Source: Hawksworthiomyces lignivorus
Taxonomy: Eukaryota; Ascomycota; Sordariomycetes; Ophiostomatales; Ophiostomataceae
Reading direction: 5' to 3'
Assembly (NCBI GenBank): GCA_002917075.1
Contig: NTMA01000008.1
Span: forward strand, 372,001-436,000
Length of the DNA stretch: 64,000 nucleotides
Position 1 is the first letter of the stretch. Every line of letters starts with the position of its first letter. Below are positions 12,714 through 22,872 of this stretch, in pieces. The position numbers were made by a program, and so were the translations under genes. Under the pieces are notes generated by a model. The model was not told the origin of the DNA and made no database searches. It worked only from the letters and a program-made list of their open reading frames with translations.

Positions 12714-13599
12714 CGGCACTATTTTCTTTTCTTCTTGGCAAAGTAATCAAAGCAAATCAAATAATTGCGCAGCATGAACAGGTAGAGAAAGCGACAGACA
12801 AGAAAAGGAGGATTGATGTCTGTGAATTTGTTATTGTGATCACTAGGCTAACATATGCTTTCAGAAACTATTTGCTTATGTGAGGAAGGAGCCAGAGAGC
12901 GCAACAATCCCATGATTGAAAAGGTAATTGTGATAGGGCGACTTGTGTTACTACATAAGCTCCTTCCTTATTTGCTCACTACATTTGTTTGTTAGTTGCG
13001 GGTGTACCCGCCAACGCACTTCCCATATCAGCACTTTAATTCCTCTGCGATCAAAGACATGTGACTTTGATGATAATCCACAGCCTTACGACGAGTGTTA
13101 GTGAAGCATATATAGCTTTGAATTGATTAAGAGAGTCCAGCTGCATGATTATCTCTTCTTCTTTGTGGCGATACTTCTTAAGGATAGGATGGTACTTAAG
13201 ATTCCGCCACGTCAGTTGGGCCGAAGAAGAATAAATCGATACTCAAAGATGCCATTCCTATTCCTTCCTGGGATGAGAATGTCGCTCTGTCCGGATCTTC
13301 AGTATTCATTATCTTGAAAGAACCGTACACATGATTTCCTATTTTAGCTTCATTCCCCGAGCCGAGGCCCCTAGCTCTCAGCTTGCGTGTCCCCCAATTC
13401 CCCGCTTTCAGATGCACTAATGTAGAGAACTGCGTGATTTCCACTGAAGATTAGGGCCCTCGCCCAACAAAAGCAGTTCAGGAGAGATTGCCACCGCCTT
13501 TCCAGATTCTTTTTTTTTTTTTTTTTTTTGAGAGAGAGAGAGAGAATGAAACATTAAGAAGAAGTCGGTGTTTCTTTACCCCTTCTTAAATCGCCTGAT

Positions 13600-13826
13600 G
13601 CATCGACAACAGTCTCTCATATTACGCCTTTCCCCTTTCCTTCTCTCCGTCCATTTTACACCCATTCTCTTGTATTTAGCTTTCCTGCGTGATCTTCATT
13701 GACCCTCACCATCTCAGTAAAGCTATTTCATAGCTTCCAGCTCGAACACCTCCAAACTCGACTACCGAATCTTCGACCTTTCCACTTTTAACCTCCCTCT
13801 TCCTTTCTACCTCCCCTCCTCTCACA
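13600..13826 (+). promoter_or_regulatory. Pyrimidine-rich leader/promoter of the monooxygenase gene
   Basis: A C/T-rich stretch with few purines runs into the start codon at 13827. Such CT-rich tracts are common around transcription starts of filamentous-fungal genes. No TATA box is obvious. The limits given are approximate. Confidence 0.45.
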
Positions 13827-15332
13827 ATGGGTTCTGTTGTAGAGGACTTTGACGTAATTATCGTCGGCGCAGGCCTCTCGGGGCTCAATTCGGCCTACCT
13901 CCTCCAGACGGCCTTCCCCGACATCAATTACGTCATACTTGAAAGCCGCAACATCATTGGCGGCACCTGGGCCTTCTGGAAGTACCCGGGCGCCCGCTCC
14001 GACTCCGCTTCCACCGTCTTCCGCTTCGCATGGCACTCATGGCCGCACGACATGAACTTTGCCGACGCCCCGCTGATCCAGGAGTACGCAGAATCCGCTG
14101 CCAAGGCTAAGGGCATTGACAAGCACATCCGCTTTTTGCACCAGGTCGGCGACCGGCGGTGGTCCACGGAGGAGCAGATGTGGACGCTAGACGTGACGAA
14201 CGTCGCCGCCGGCGGGAGCGCGGAGGCAGGCACAACACGGCCCTTCCGCGCGCGGTGGGTGATGAATTGCAGCGGCTACTACAATTACGAGACGGCGCAG
14301 GAGGCGGTCATCCCGGGCCTGAAGGAGTTCCGCGGCGAGGTTGTGCACCCGCAGTTCTGGACGGACGACATCTCGGTGGACGACAAGAACGTGGTGGTGG
14401 TGGGGTCGGGGGCCACGGCGGTGACGATGCTGCCGCACGTGGCGAAGCGCGCCAAGCACACGGTCATGCTGCAGCGCAGCCCGTCGTACGTGCTGGCGCT
14501 GCCGCGGCGCGACAAGATCTCGGCGCTGCTGCGGAGCTGGCTGCCGCTGCGCCTGGCCGACGCGCTCGACTGGTACCGCCAGATCGTGCTGGAGCACCTG
14601 TTCGTCTACTACCTGACGAACTTCCCGAGCTCGGGCCGCAAGATGCTGCGCGCCCAGGCGGCGAAGCTGCTGCCCAAGGGCTACCCGGTCGACGAGCACT
14701 TCAACCCGCAGTACAACCCCTTCGACCAGCGCCTGTGCATGTGCCCGGACGCCGACTTTTACAAGGCGCTGCGTAAGCCCAACTGCGAGGTCATCACCGA
14801 CGTCGTCGACACCGTCACGGCGGACGGCATCCGCCTCAAGAAGGCCGGCACCGAGATCAAGGCAGACATGATCATCACCGCCACCGGCCTGCACGTGGAG
14901 CTGCTCAACGGCCGCGTGCCCATCGTGGACGGCAAGCCCATCGACATGCCCAACCTCTACTGCTGGCGCAGCTGCATGGTCGAGGGCGTGCCCAACTCGT
15001 GCTTCATCATCGGCTACACCACCGGTACGTGGACTCCGGGCGCCGACGCCCACTTCCGCACCGTGATCAGCGTCATGAAGGAGATGCGGCGGCGCGGCGC
15101 CACGTCCGCCACGCCGACAGTGGATCCCGCCAAGAGGGCCTCCATGGCCCGGAATCCCGCCCTGCCCAACAGCTCCGGATACCTCGTGCGGGCGCGGGAT
15201 CGGCTGCCCATGTCCTCTGGCGAGTACCCGTGGACAACGGGGCTGACGTACTTTTATGATACGTGGTACAACTGGTTCGGCAGCGCCAAGGACAGCATGG
15301 TCTACACGGTGCCAGATAAGAAAACAATCTAG
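13827..15332 (+). CDS. FAD/NAD(P)H flavin monooxygenase, Baeyer-Villiger type (EthA-like)
   Basis: Single exon, 501 aa. Two dinucleotide-binding motifs flank the Baeyer-Villiger fingerprint: GAGLSG (residues 14-19) for FAD, then F168-x-G170-x3-H174-x3-W178-T-D, then GSGATA (193-198) for NADPH. Early residues GGTWAFWKYPGARSDS resemble the GGTW-YPG-R-D element of these enzymes. They insert oxygen next to a carbonyl or oxidise S/N atoms; the natural substrate here is unknown. Overall arrangement resembles the bacterial EthA group more than steroid monooxygenases. Third codon positions are strongly G/C-biased, as in other well-expressed genes of the window. The gene is divergent from the metalloprotease gene and convergent with the aspartic-protease gene. 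Confidence 0.9.
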   Translation: MGSVVEDFDVIIVGAGLSGLNSAYLLQTAFPDINYVILESRNIIGGTWAFWKYPGARSDSASTVFRFAWHSWPHDMNFADAPLIQEYAESAAKAKGIDKHIRFLHQVGDRRWSTEEQMWTLDVTNVAAGGSAEAGTTRPFRARWVMNCSGYYNYETAQEAVIPGLKEFRGEVVHPQFWTDDISVDDKNVVVVGSGATAVTMLPHVAKRAKHTVMLQRSPSYVLALPRRDKISALLRSWLPLRLADALDWYRQIVLEHLFVYYLTNFPSSGRKMLRAQAAKLLPKGYPVDEHFNPQYNPFDQRLCMCPDADFYKALRKPNCEVITDVVDTVTADGIRLKKAGTEIKADMIITATGLHVELLNGRVPIVDGKPIDMPNLYCWRSCMVEGVPNSCFIIGYTTGTWTPGADAHFRTVISVMKEMRRRGATSATPTVDPAKRASMARNPALPNSSGYLVRARDRLPMSSGEYPWTTGLTYFYDTWYNWFGSAKDSMVYTVPDKKTI

Positions 15333-15775
15333 GGCGAGCTGTTGTCTCAACTTCCCTCCCCAATCTGCGCCTTGGTTATGGTGCTATTGACAGGTTGCTC
15401 TATTGTTTTGTTTACCACATGATAGAAGAGATCACATCTCTAGAGCGTATATCCTTTGGTTTCATTTTTTTTTTTTTTAAATTCCGTATACCATCCCGTG
15501 AATAACTGATGACACATAACTGTATGATACAATCCTAATGAACAATCCTACCTCGACGTACTATTTTTCACATGGCCTATTATATATATGTATATATAGA
15601 ATGATTTGGTACAAAGCACAGTAGAAAATGCAAAGCGCCTTAGATGACCTCTGACACAGCCGTCTATGATGAAAATGCCAAGACAAAGAAAAAGAAATAG
15701 CTCTATACATTAAAACATAACTTGGAATTCGTCACAATTAGATAATGAAAATGCCCCTCTTTAACTGGCATGCAG
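15333..15775. other. Convergent 3' intergenic region
   Basis: 443 bp between two convergent stop codons. It is A+T-rich with a poly-T run and a TATATATATG stretch near 15580. Both 3' UTRs and polyadenylation signals must lie here; no gene is seen. Confidence 0.6.
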
Positions 15776-17335
15776 TTACAGCAGCGCCATCAGGGCCTGC
15801 AGGCCGACGAAGGCGACGAGGAGAGTGGCGGACAGGGGCGCCAGGGACGCGCCGGCGGCGCCGGAGGCGGACTTGCCCGAGGCGACGGTGCACTCGCCGG
15901 TGAAGCTGTAGTTGCCGCCGACGGGCAGGGTCTGCTCGTTCTGGCCGCAGTTGGCGGCGGCGGCGAGGTAGATGCTCTGGTGGTCCTGGTCGAAGACGGC
16001 GTAGACGGAGCGCAAAAAGGTGTCGCCGAGCAGGGGGGTGCCGTCGTCGTCGGAGGGCATGGCGCCGATGGTGCAGGCGCCCGGCTGGACCTCCCAGATG
16101 AAGTCGCTGAGCGGGACGCTGACCTTGAGCTGGCCAAAGGTGAAGTCGACGGAGCCGCCCTTGCTGCCGTAGTCGCAGTCGACCTGCATGATGCCGTCGG
16201 AGGTGATGTCGGACGACTTGATGCCAAACGACGACGCCAGGCTGGTGAGGACGCTCGACGGCAGGTAGCTCAGCGAGGAGCCGCTGTCGAGCACGATGGG
16301 CATGCCGCTGCCGCTGTAGGCCGTCGACGACGAGCTGCCCGGCTTGGTGAAGCCGACCGAGTCCATCTGGATCCAGTAGCGCCACGGCTGGCCCGGGTCG
16401 TCCGACTGCGGCGGCAGGTTCGCGAACTGGTACAGCGGGCCCGTAAACTTCTTGGTGTCGATGCCGCCGAAAATGACGGCGCCGTTGCCAATGTTCTCGC
16501 CCACGGGCTCCTTGCCGTTGTCCGCGTTCGCGCTGCTCAGGGCCAGGCTGAAGGCGCGGCCGTTGGTGACGCCCTGCAGCGCGAGCTCGTCCACTATGTT
16601 GTTGTACTCGATGTTGTAGTTTTTGCCGTAGCCCACGCCGAGAATGGGCACGCCCGCGTCATCAGAGGACACGGCGACGCCGAACACGACCTGCTTGAGG
16701 ACGGCGTTGTCTGCGCAGAGAGAGAGAGGACCACGTTAGCAAGGCGAGATGGGCAGACGCGCAAAAAAAAAAAAAAGGACAAAAAAGGGAGGGTTCACGT
16801 ACTGGTTCCTTGCACCACAATGTTGTCGTAGACGTACTCGATCTCGGCGCTGCCCTTGCCATACTGCAGCTCGGTGGACGCTTCGGCGTCCTTGAACGTG
16901 CTCGACTTGTTGGGGTCGTACACGCCGAGCGTCTGGCAGAACGCTGCACCTTGTGAGCTCTGAACTGTCGTGCAGTCGGGGTCGACCCACAGCTCGTTCG
17001 AGCCCGTGTCGAGCTGCACCTTGACTGGCTGCGAGGGTGTGCCGATGTTCACTAGAGAACGAGTTAGCTCCTGTTGTCTCTCATTCGCAGCGCATCACAT
17101 GCCGGCGGGGAAGCTCACATTGAATCATGTAGGCTACATTTGTGTGGTTGTAGAGGGTTGCCGTGTCATCGCGGCGGCGGACGGCTGGCACCTGGCGCCG
17201 CTCGACAATGGGAAAGCTGACAAAACCGCCATTGGCGGCTGGAGCAGCAGCGGCGGCTGGTTCAGGCGCCCGTGGCAGGACAGAGGCCGAGCCGCAGGCG
17301 GCTGACAGCGCAAGAGGGAGAAGAAAGCGGGACAT
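15776..17335 (-). CDS. GPI-anchored pepsin-family aspartic protease (yapsin/candidapepsin type), 3 exons
   Basis: Predicted 466 aa from exons 17335-17119, 17051-16803 and 16710-15776. An N-terminal signal peptide (MSRFLLPLALSAACGSASV) is followed by a propeptide with a dibasic/tribasic stretch (RRR near residue 53-55) as a likely processing site. Catalytic motifs are DTGS (residues 87-90) and DSGS (from residue 297), preceded by YMIQLNIGTP, typical of the A1 family. The C-terminus has a small-residue Ser/Gly/Ala region then a hydrophobic end, consistent with GPI attachment. It should act at the plasma membrane or cell wall, processing proteins there. Exon 2 is only 249 nt and carries the first catalytic Asp. 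The substrate is unknown; a purely secreted form is possible if the tail is not a GPI signal. Confidence 0.92.
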
Positions 17336-19074
17336 GTTTTAAAAGAAAAGTATGCTCGCGGACGTAAACTAGAGCAAGATGTGCACGAGAAGACGAAATA
17401 AGAATAATCATGTCCCAGAATAAGGTTAACCTGGCCGGGGGGTGGCTGGCGCCTCTACATTTAAACTTTTCGCGCTCACGAGAAGCGATGCGATTATGAC
17501 GGGGGGGGAACAGTGGAGGACTTGGGGACCTGGCTAGGATCTGTGCGTTGCAGCGACCCAAGTCACGACCCTGCCTTACCTCTCTGTTTGGCTTCCTATT
17601 TCATCTCGTCAGCCGCAGATGGATGTTTTTGGCTGCTCAGCTTGACTTCTTGCCAAGAGTCACACTAGACCAATATGCGGAACAAATGAAAGACTTCGCC
17701 CCCCAACATGCGGTATAGTAGGGTCTTGGCAGGGCGTTTCCCCAAAGACGGACTGTGGCTGGCTTCACTTCGGCACGCTCAAAAAGGAAGAAACAAAACA
17801 CAACGGACCTTTAAGAGAAACAAAAAGCGCCATAGATCTAGAGCAAAGAAACAGCATGCTATGCGAAGCCGAGACGGTCTAGAGGTGAACTAAAGTAGAC
17901 GGAAGGGATGTTGCTAGAGACCCAGATGGACCAAAGATTCAAACAACCAATAAATCCATCATGTCCAATGAATACAAGAAGATTTCGAATGTGCTTCAGA
18001 GGCGAGACGATGGCACTCGCAGGCAATACGGAGTATACGGCAGCTAAAAGAGAAATTCATCTGCCGTTTTCCGCGTGCTGTACGGAGTATGCCGTTGGCC
18101 AAGTTCCTGGTTTGCTGCCTCCTTGGCGCAAGCCTCACAAAAAGACAAGAGATTTAATTTATGTGTAGGCAGATGTACTCGTTAATACAATTTGCACCAA
18201 AAGACGAATTGCAGGCAGAGAGAACCTCAAGCGCGACAAACAAATGAGCAAAGGACTGGGTTGGCCGCAATCCTCTGCAGGCATCTCTCGTCTTGGCGTA
18301 AGCCACCAGATGGGTTTCCACCTCCCGCCCTTCCTTCATGCTAATTAAAACCAGGCAGACTTTGTGGCTAGCGGTAGCTAGCGGTAGGCTGTGTGCGTCT
18401 TTTCCGCTTTCTCCAAGATTTATTTTCGGTCCCTTCAGCTTACTGAACCAGAGTCCTTTTGTGTTGCGCCAATCTCATACCAGGTAGAAGAGCCTCTGCC
18501 AAGCCAATCTAGCTTATAAGCCTCATGCACTAAATGCACACGTTTTAATGGGAGGAATCTTATTAAGACAGCTAGCATGAGTTCGAGTACTTGTACAAAC
18601 GATGCAAAGGAAGTCTAGGCGTTTGCGCACTTGTACGTGTAAGATAAAGGTAGCTATGCATGAAACTAAAAAGCTTGAACGGGCTGGCGGCAGTATGGAG
18701 CAGTTCTGAGAACTCTGAGCTCGCACTGGAAGCGCCAATAGGCAACGATTTGCGAAAAGCAATTTCAGCATTCTAAGAGTGCACGCAAATTTCTTGGCAA
18801 GAAAAGCGCGAAATTAAACTTTGTCTGACTCGTCCACCAGAGACCAGGGGATGCAGCAGAAAAGGAATCACATGAGATCCTCCAAGTAACTAGAACGTAT
18901 AAGATAATGTCGAAACCGACTGAAGGTACTCGTGCTACGCCCTACTTATTTGGATTACGCTTCGCACCCACCACTTTTAAGCACCCTAATGCAAATATCA
19001 TCGTGATGCAAATTTTTTTAATACACACTTAGAAAATTCATAATAAATCGAAAAAAATGCTATAGTGACCAAAA

Positions 19075-19275
19075 ATGGAAGACAGACTGATGACGGTGGC
19101 ATTTTTCAGGAACGAAAATCCTGACCGAAAGATTTCAGAGATTGCGCGAGAATTTCAAGTTTCATTTGTTACACTGAGAAGACTTCTTTTGGGTATTAAA
19201 CAAAGGCAAAGGCGGCAGCGTACTTACGGTTGGCTTACTATCTCAGAAGAGACAGCAACTATTGAAACGAAATAA
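19075..19275 (+). mobile_element. Relic of a pogo-like (DDE) transposase N-terminus
   Basis: A 66-aa reading frame begins at an ATG and shows a helix-turn-helix typical of the Psq/CENP-B type DNA-binding domain of pogo/Fot-like transposases: ISEIAREFQVSFVTLRRLL. The frame ends shortly after in an A+T-rich sequence with no DDE catalytic region in any frame, so the element is truncated or decayed. The family call rests on this motif only. Confidence 0.5.
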
Positions 19276-20264
19276 TAAGTAACCAAGACGGCGCGGTTGC
19301 GGAACCGGCGTACTGGAGGCGGCCGGCGGGAGAGAGAGAGGGATGTTAGGATGGTGATGTCACTCAGACAAGTACACAATGAACAGAAAGCCAAGACAGA
19401 AACGCAAACAAAGAGGAAAATAAGAGAGACCAGTCGCAGCTTCACAAACGGACAACAAACGAAATCAAGTTAGAAGCCGACTAATATGCAGTTATGCTGG
19501 CTGATACGCCTCGTTTTTAAATTAGTTAGTGTCTGTAGTGACTCAGTGAGTATTACCCGTAGTGTGGGGGGGTGGCTGCGGCCCCTAAGATCTGATTGAA
19601 GGCAACGCCTACGAGCACAGATGGTTGAACTAAGAAAATGAGTTTGTCTTCTTGTTTACGCAACGGCTATCACAAATTTTCAAAACTTTATAACCCACTA
19701 ACCAGTATAATAAATTCAGTGAAAAAGGAATATTCTATAAATCAGAGAAGGGGTTTTTAAATGGTGCATAGATCAGGGTTTTGGTGTTATATTTAATTCT
19801 TAAATAATATATTTCATTTTGAGATTTTAAATTTTCAAGAAAATAATAGAAAAAGTATATTGTTTTGACATGGAATAACTCCCTAAGGAAGGCGTAAAAA
19901 ATTCTAAAATAAATTTAAATCAGCTGCCCAAAAGCCAGATAATCAGCAAGCTGTAATAATTATATTTTTCTTATAGTGCTTCTAGCTCTGTGTTGCGGCA
20001 CAGTTGATGAAAAATGACCAATTTTTTATAGCGCACTTGATAGTTGATTGTTACGGTACATCATGTAGATGAAGATGCAAATTTCAAAATTGTTTATCAA
20101 GCCTCACCTTTGAGACCCTATAGCTCCACCATAAAGATAGCCATAGGATATCCAAAAAGTAGAAAATAATAAATTTTCAGTAATGAATTCGCCTGTAGAT
20201 TTTTTTTGTTCAGTTTGCCCATTTGCATCCACGTAATTGCTCGACAGTTTGGTAGCAATGGATC

Positions 20265-20536
20265 TGTGACATGACGTTCGGTGCTTGCAAACGAACATTT
20301 CAATTGGCTCAGTGAAGACGGCTGCATTACATGACTTACATGAGGCAGCCCATGAAAACGCAACAAACACTTCACGACTTCAGATTCCCCTCCCAGCAAC
20401 ATCTATCTACCTACCCTCGTGACTTCGTCGAGAATAAACCACGGCCAGCTCTCGAGTACCAGAATACCAGAAATGACCGGTCGCCGACACAAGCATCAAT
20501 CTTCCAGGGTTCGTCGCGGTGCCTACCGTGGGACGC
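20265..20536 (+). mobile_element. Possible LTR fragment with adjoining primer-binding-like site
   Basis: A segment starts TGTGACATGACG at 20265 and ends CTTCCA at 20506, with AATAAA near 20435. About a dozen bases later comes GGTGCCTACCGTGGGACG (20519-20536), reminiscent of a tRNA-primer-binding site. No gag or pol frame follows and no second copy of the segment lies in the window. This is a tentative reading of a solo or truncated LTR retroelement. Confidence 0.3.
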
Positions 20537-21730
20537 GGCCGGAAGACTAGAACATTACACCTAGCGGCGTGATAACTTTAAGGCCGGTTGAGGGACACGA
20601 TATCTTTGATGATACGATTGACTTTCTCGACCCCGAGTTCAGCAATATCCTGATCGATGTCCTCGAAAACTGCCGGCCGACATTCCTGAGCGCCCGCAGA
20701 ACCAATCCAGCAAGGACTCAAATAAAGCGAATAGCTTTTCTCTTTTTCATATTGCGGAATGATTTCTAAGCTATCCCTTCTAACCATTGCAACTAGGGAC
20801 ATAATAGCGAACAAATAGAGAGTGTGCCAAGGCTTGGCTACAATCCAGCCGCGAGACAAGACGAAGAAAATACAGTTACAATAACATACTTCAAAGATAA
20901 TTTTATATTAGAGGCTAGACACAAGTAAAATTAAAAGAAAATGGAAAGAGCCTCATGATAGCAAAAGACGAGTCGACAGAAAGATCTTAAGGACTTCGAT
21001 ACAAAGAGGTTGGTCTTCCTTGGTTTCACCTTTTCCCCACACGAATAGAGTTTAATCGTGTTTACTGAGCCAATATTAGCTATTTACGTCTGTACTAGGT
21101 AAGGCCATCTGGGGCAGAAACCACTACTGAACTTAATGCTTAGATTTATTATGGGATTGTTAAAATGCCATCACTTTTGGCTCTTGAAGACATCAAAGTG
21201 GAGAAAGAACTGGGTATGTTGACACATGCATCTCAAAGGCGTATACACCGCCTATGAAAATGTATATGTTTTGAAATATATTGAAGACAGTTGCAATCTG
21301 TCTACCATGCAGCTATAGTGCTTCTGTGAGATTCTCCAATTTTTCAAGATGATGCTACATTTACTAGTCAATACATTTCAAAGTGAGTCTTCTAATTCTG
21401 GTGCTCTTGAGAAGGTACTGATTCATAGAGTAATAGTAAAAATGTTCCAAGACTTATAGTCTATTGAATCTCTCCCCTAAAAAGTAAGGGAGAAAACTTT
21501 CCTATTTAGTGGCGTCCTAAAAAGCAAAGTATATTGCCAAAATATTTTAATTAAATGCTTGGAGTAAAACGTACCTGTAAACTTACACAAATAATATAGT
21601 ATAAAGATAAGAGGCACTTCCTTATTTTTTTATTTTATTTTTTATTTATTTATTTATTTTTTGGTTCTGATCATAGAAGAAAAGTCCGTGTATCTTTCTC
21701 TTTCTGTAGACATCAGAATTCTCTTTGAAA

Positions 21731-22303
21731 ATGAATATCTTTCATCTTATTTTCACTCTTCTTTGGGCCGGGCTTGCTACAGCCTCTGGCTGCATACCGT
21801 ACATACCGAAATCATCTATATCTAATAAACCATCTTCATCACTTCTGCCCTCAGCCTCCTTGGCTGCCTGCCACAATCTATTTACAGCCCCTTATTTTAT
21901 GCCACGTCTCAACTGGTCTTTCCAAGGCTATGGAGGTTGGGGACAGAGGGAACCTTGCGACTCTTATCCCTCTTGTGCTGATCTAACTCCAAGCCCAGAC
22001 ATCTATATCGACGCAACGCAAAACATCAATTTCCCCTATACAGGTAGCTACACGCTATTCATTGCATTCAAAATTGAATCTATAACCGGTTCGGACATAG
22101 ATATTTACTGGCGGACACCCAGTTCGACAATCCACTTCGAGCCCACATTAATCAACACAGGTCTAGATAAATGGCAAACACAGACTACGATATTCACAAC
22201 AGTTGCTGAGTCTCAGGGTGCCACTGGTATTATGATTTATGTCGAAAATGGAAGTAGCATTTCAGTACTTTTCACAGACGCAAAGCTATGTTATAATTAT
22301 TAA
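21731..22303 (+). CDS. Small secreted protein of unknown function (orphan-like)
   Basis: Single exon, 190 aa from the ATG at 21731. The first 19 residues form a clear signal peptide (MNIFHLIFTLLWAGLATAS). The mature part has five Cys (21, 47, 76, 82, 187) and a Ser/Pro-rich linker at about 28-45. The rest alternates hydrophobic and polar residues with many Ile/Thr/Tyr, suggesting a beta-sandwich, as in carbohydrate-binding-like modules. I do not recognise a family. Codons are A/T-rich at third positions, unlike the G/C-rich genes around 13-17 kb. The gene sits next to decayed transposon sequence, with an A/T microsatellite just upstream. This fits a fast-evolving secreted protein or effector candidate, but function is unproven. 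Confidence 0.7.
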   Translation: MNIFHLIFTLLWAGLATASGCIPYIPKSSISNKPSSSLLPSASLAACHNLFTAPYFMPRLNWSFQGYGGWGQREPCDSYPSCADLTPSPDIYIDATQNINFPYTGSYTLFIAFKIESITGSDIDIYWRTPSSTIHFEPTLINTGLDKWQTQTTIFTTVAESQGATGIMIYVENGSSISVLFTDAKLCYNY

Positions 22304-22872
22304 ACGTTTAATGTTACGAGATCAGCTAGGAAGGCCTAAAGGAAAGACCGCTTGAAGGGGGGTGGCTAGCACAATATTATATCAGATCAAAAATTATACT
22401 AGTATGAAAATGTACTGGAATGAATGACAAGGAACTAGATAATGCAAACAATATAGAGACAGGTGGAAATGCCGCTAACCCAGAGGTTGCAAGCAAACTT
22501 TATTTCTATATAATGCATATAGAAAATCACACCAAGATCTCCCGTCTTGTAGTCACCTTTTAGCGCCGGATAAGGACAGATCATTTATCAGAAGAGAATG
22601 ACAGCGAGTATAAATATGTCAGCTGCGAAGGACGCCAGAAGGCACCAATGAAAACTTTTTCGTCCGTACGTAACCAGTAAAGTTCTAGTGTAATATTGAA
22701 TGATGATAGATCAAGTAGATGCTCTTAGTCAAGTCCCGCATCTATGGTACTAAATAGACGATGCACGAAGGCGAGCTGCCAGAGCTTAATTTGCACCGCC
22801 CCCAACCAAGCTAGATAGCATATCGGCCCATCCTCTGATACCTTCCTTCTCTTCTCGATCTTGACGCAACTC
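22304..22872. other. Intergenic sequence
   Basis: 569 bp between convergent genes. It is A+T-rich and contains one copy of the GGGGGGTGGCT word at 22357-22367. No gene is seen. Confidence 0.55.

Larger units (their letters stand above)
12302..13826. other. Divergent intergenic region (protease / monooxygenase)
   Basis: 1.5 kb between two divergently transcribed genes, so it contains both promoters. It holds an 18-bp tandem duplication (12674-12709) and a long poly-T tract followed by GA repeats (about 13510-13546). A pyrimidine-rich stretch lies just upstream of the monooxygenase. No gene is supported. Confidence 0.6.
17336..21730. other. A+T-rich, gene-poor island with decayed transposon sequence
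   Basis: 4.4 kb without an intact gene. Its left part (17.3-18.9 kb) includes short repeats such as TACGGAGTAT at 18027-18036 and 18081-18090, and a 10-bp tandem (GCTAGCGGTA) near 18367. From about 18.9 kb to 20.3 kb it is very A+T-rich and contains a transposase fragment. An LTR-like piece follows. A TTTA/ATTT microsatellite lies at about 21626-21661. The composition suggests an old, mutated transposon nest, possibly affected by repeat-induced point mutation; this last point is inference. Confidence 0.65.

Noticed and set aside
14159..15350. Long frames in other registers over the monooxygenase gene (205 codons plus, 387 codons minus)
   Set aside because: These are shadows produced by the G/C-rich third positions of the real gene; their Arg/Ala/His-rich products resemble no family.
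15770..16831. 353-codon plus-strand frame opposite the aspartic protease
   Set aside because: It is an antisense shadow of the G/C-rich protease exons, and the sense strand has catalytic motifs and clean introns.
1449..17335. Possible secondary-metabolite cluster (efflux pump, methyltransferase, monooxygenase)
   Set aside because: There is no backbone enzyme (PKS, NRPS, terpene cyclase, DMATS), genes are separated by multi-kilobase gaps, and unrelated proteases and nicotinamidase lie among them.
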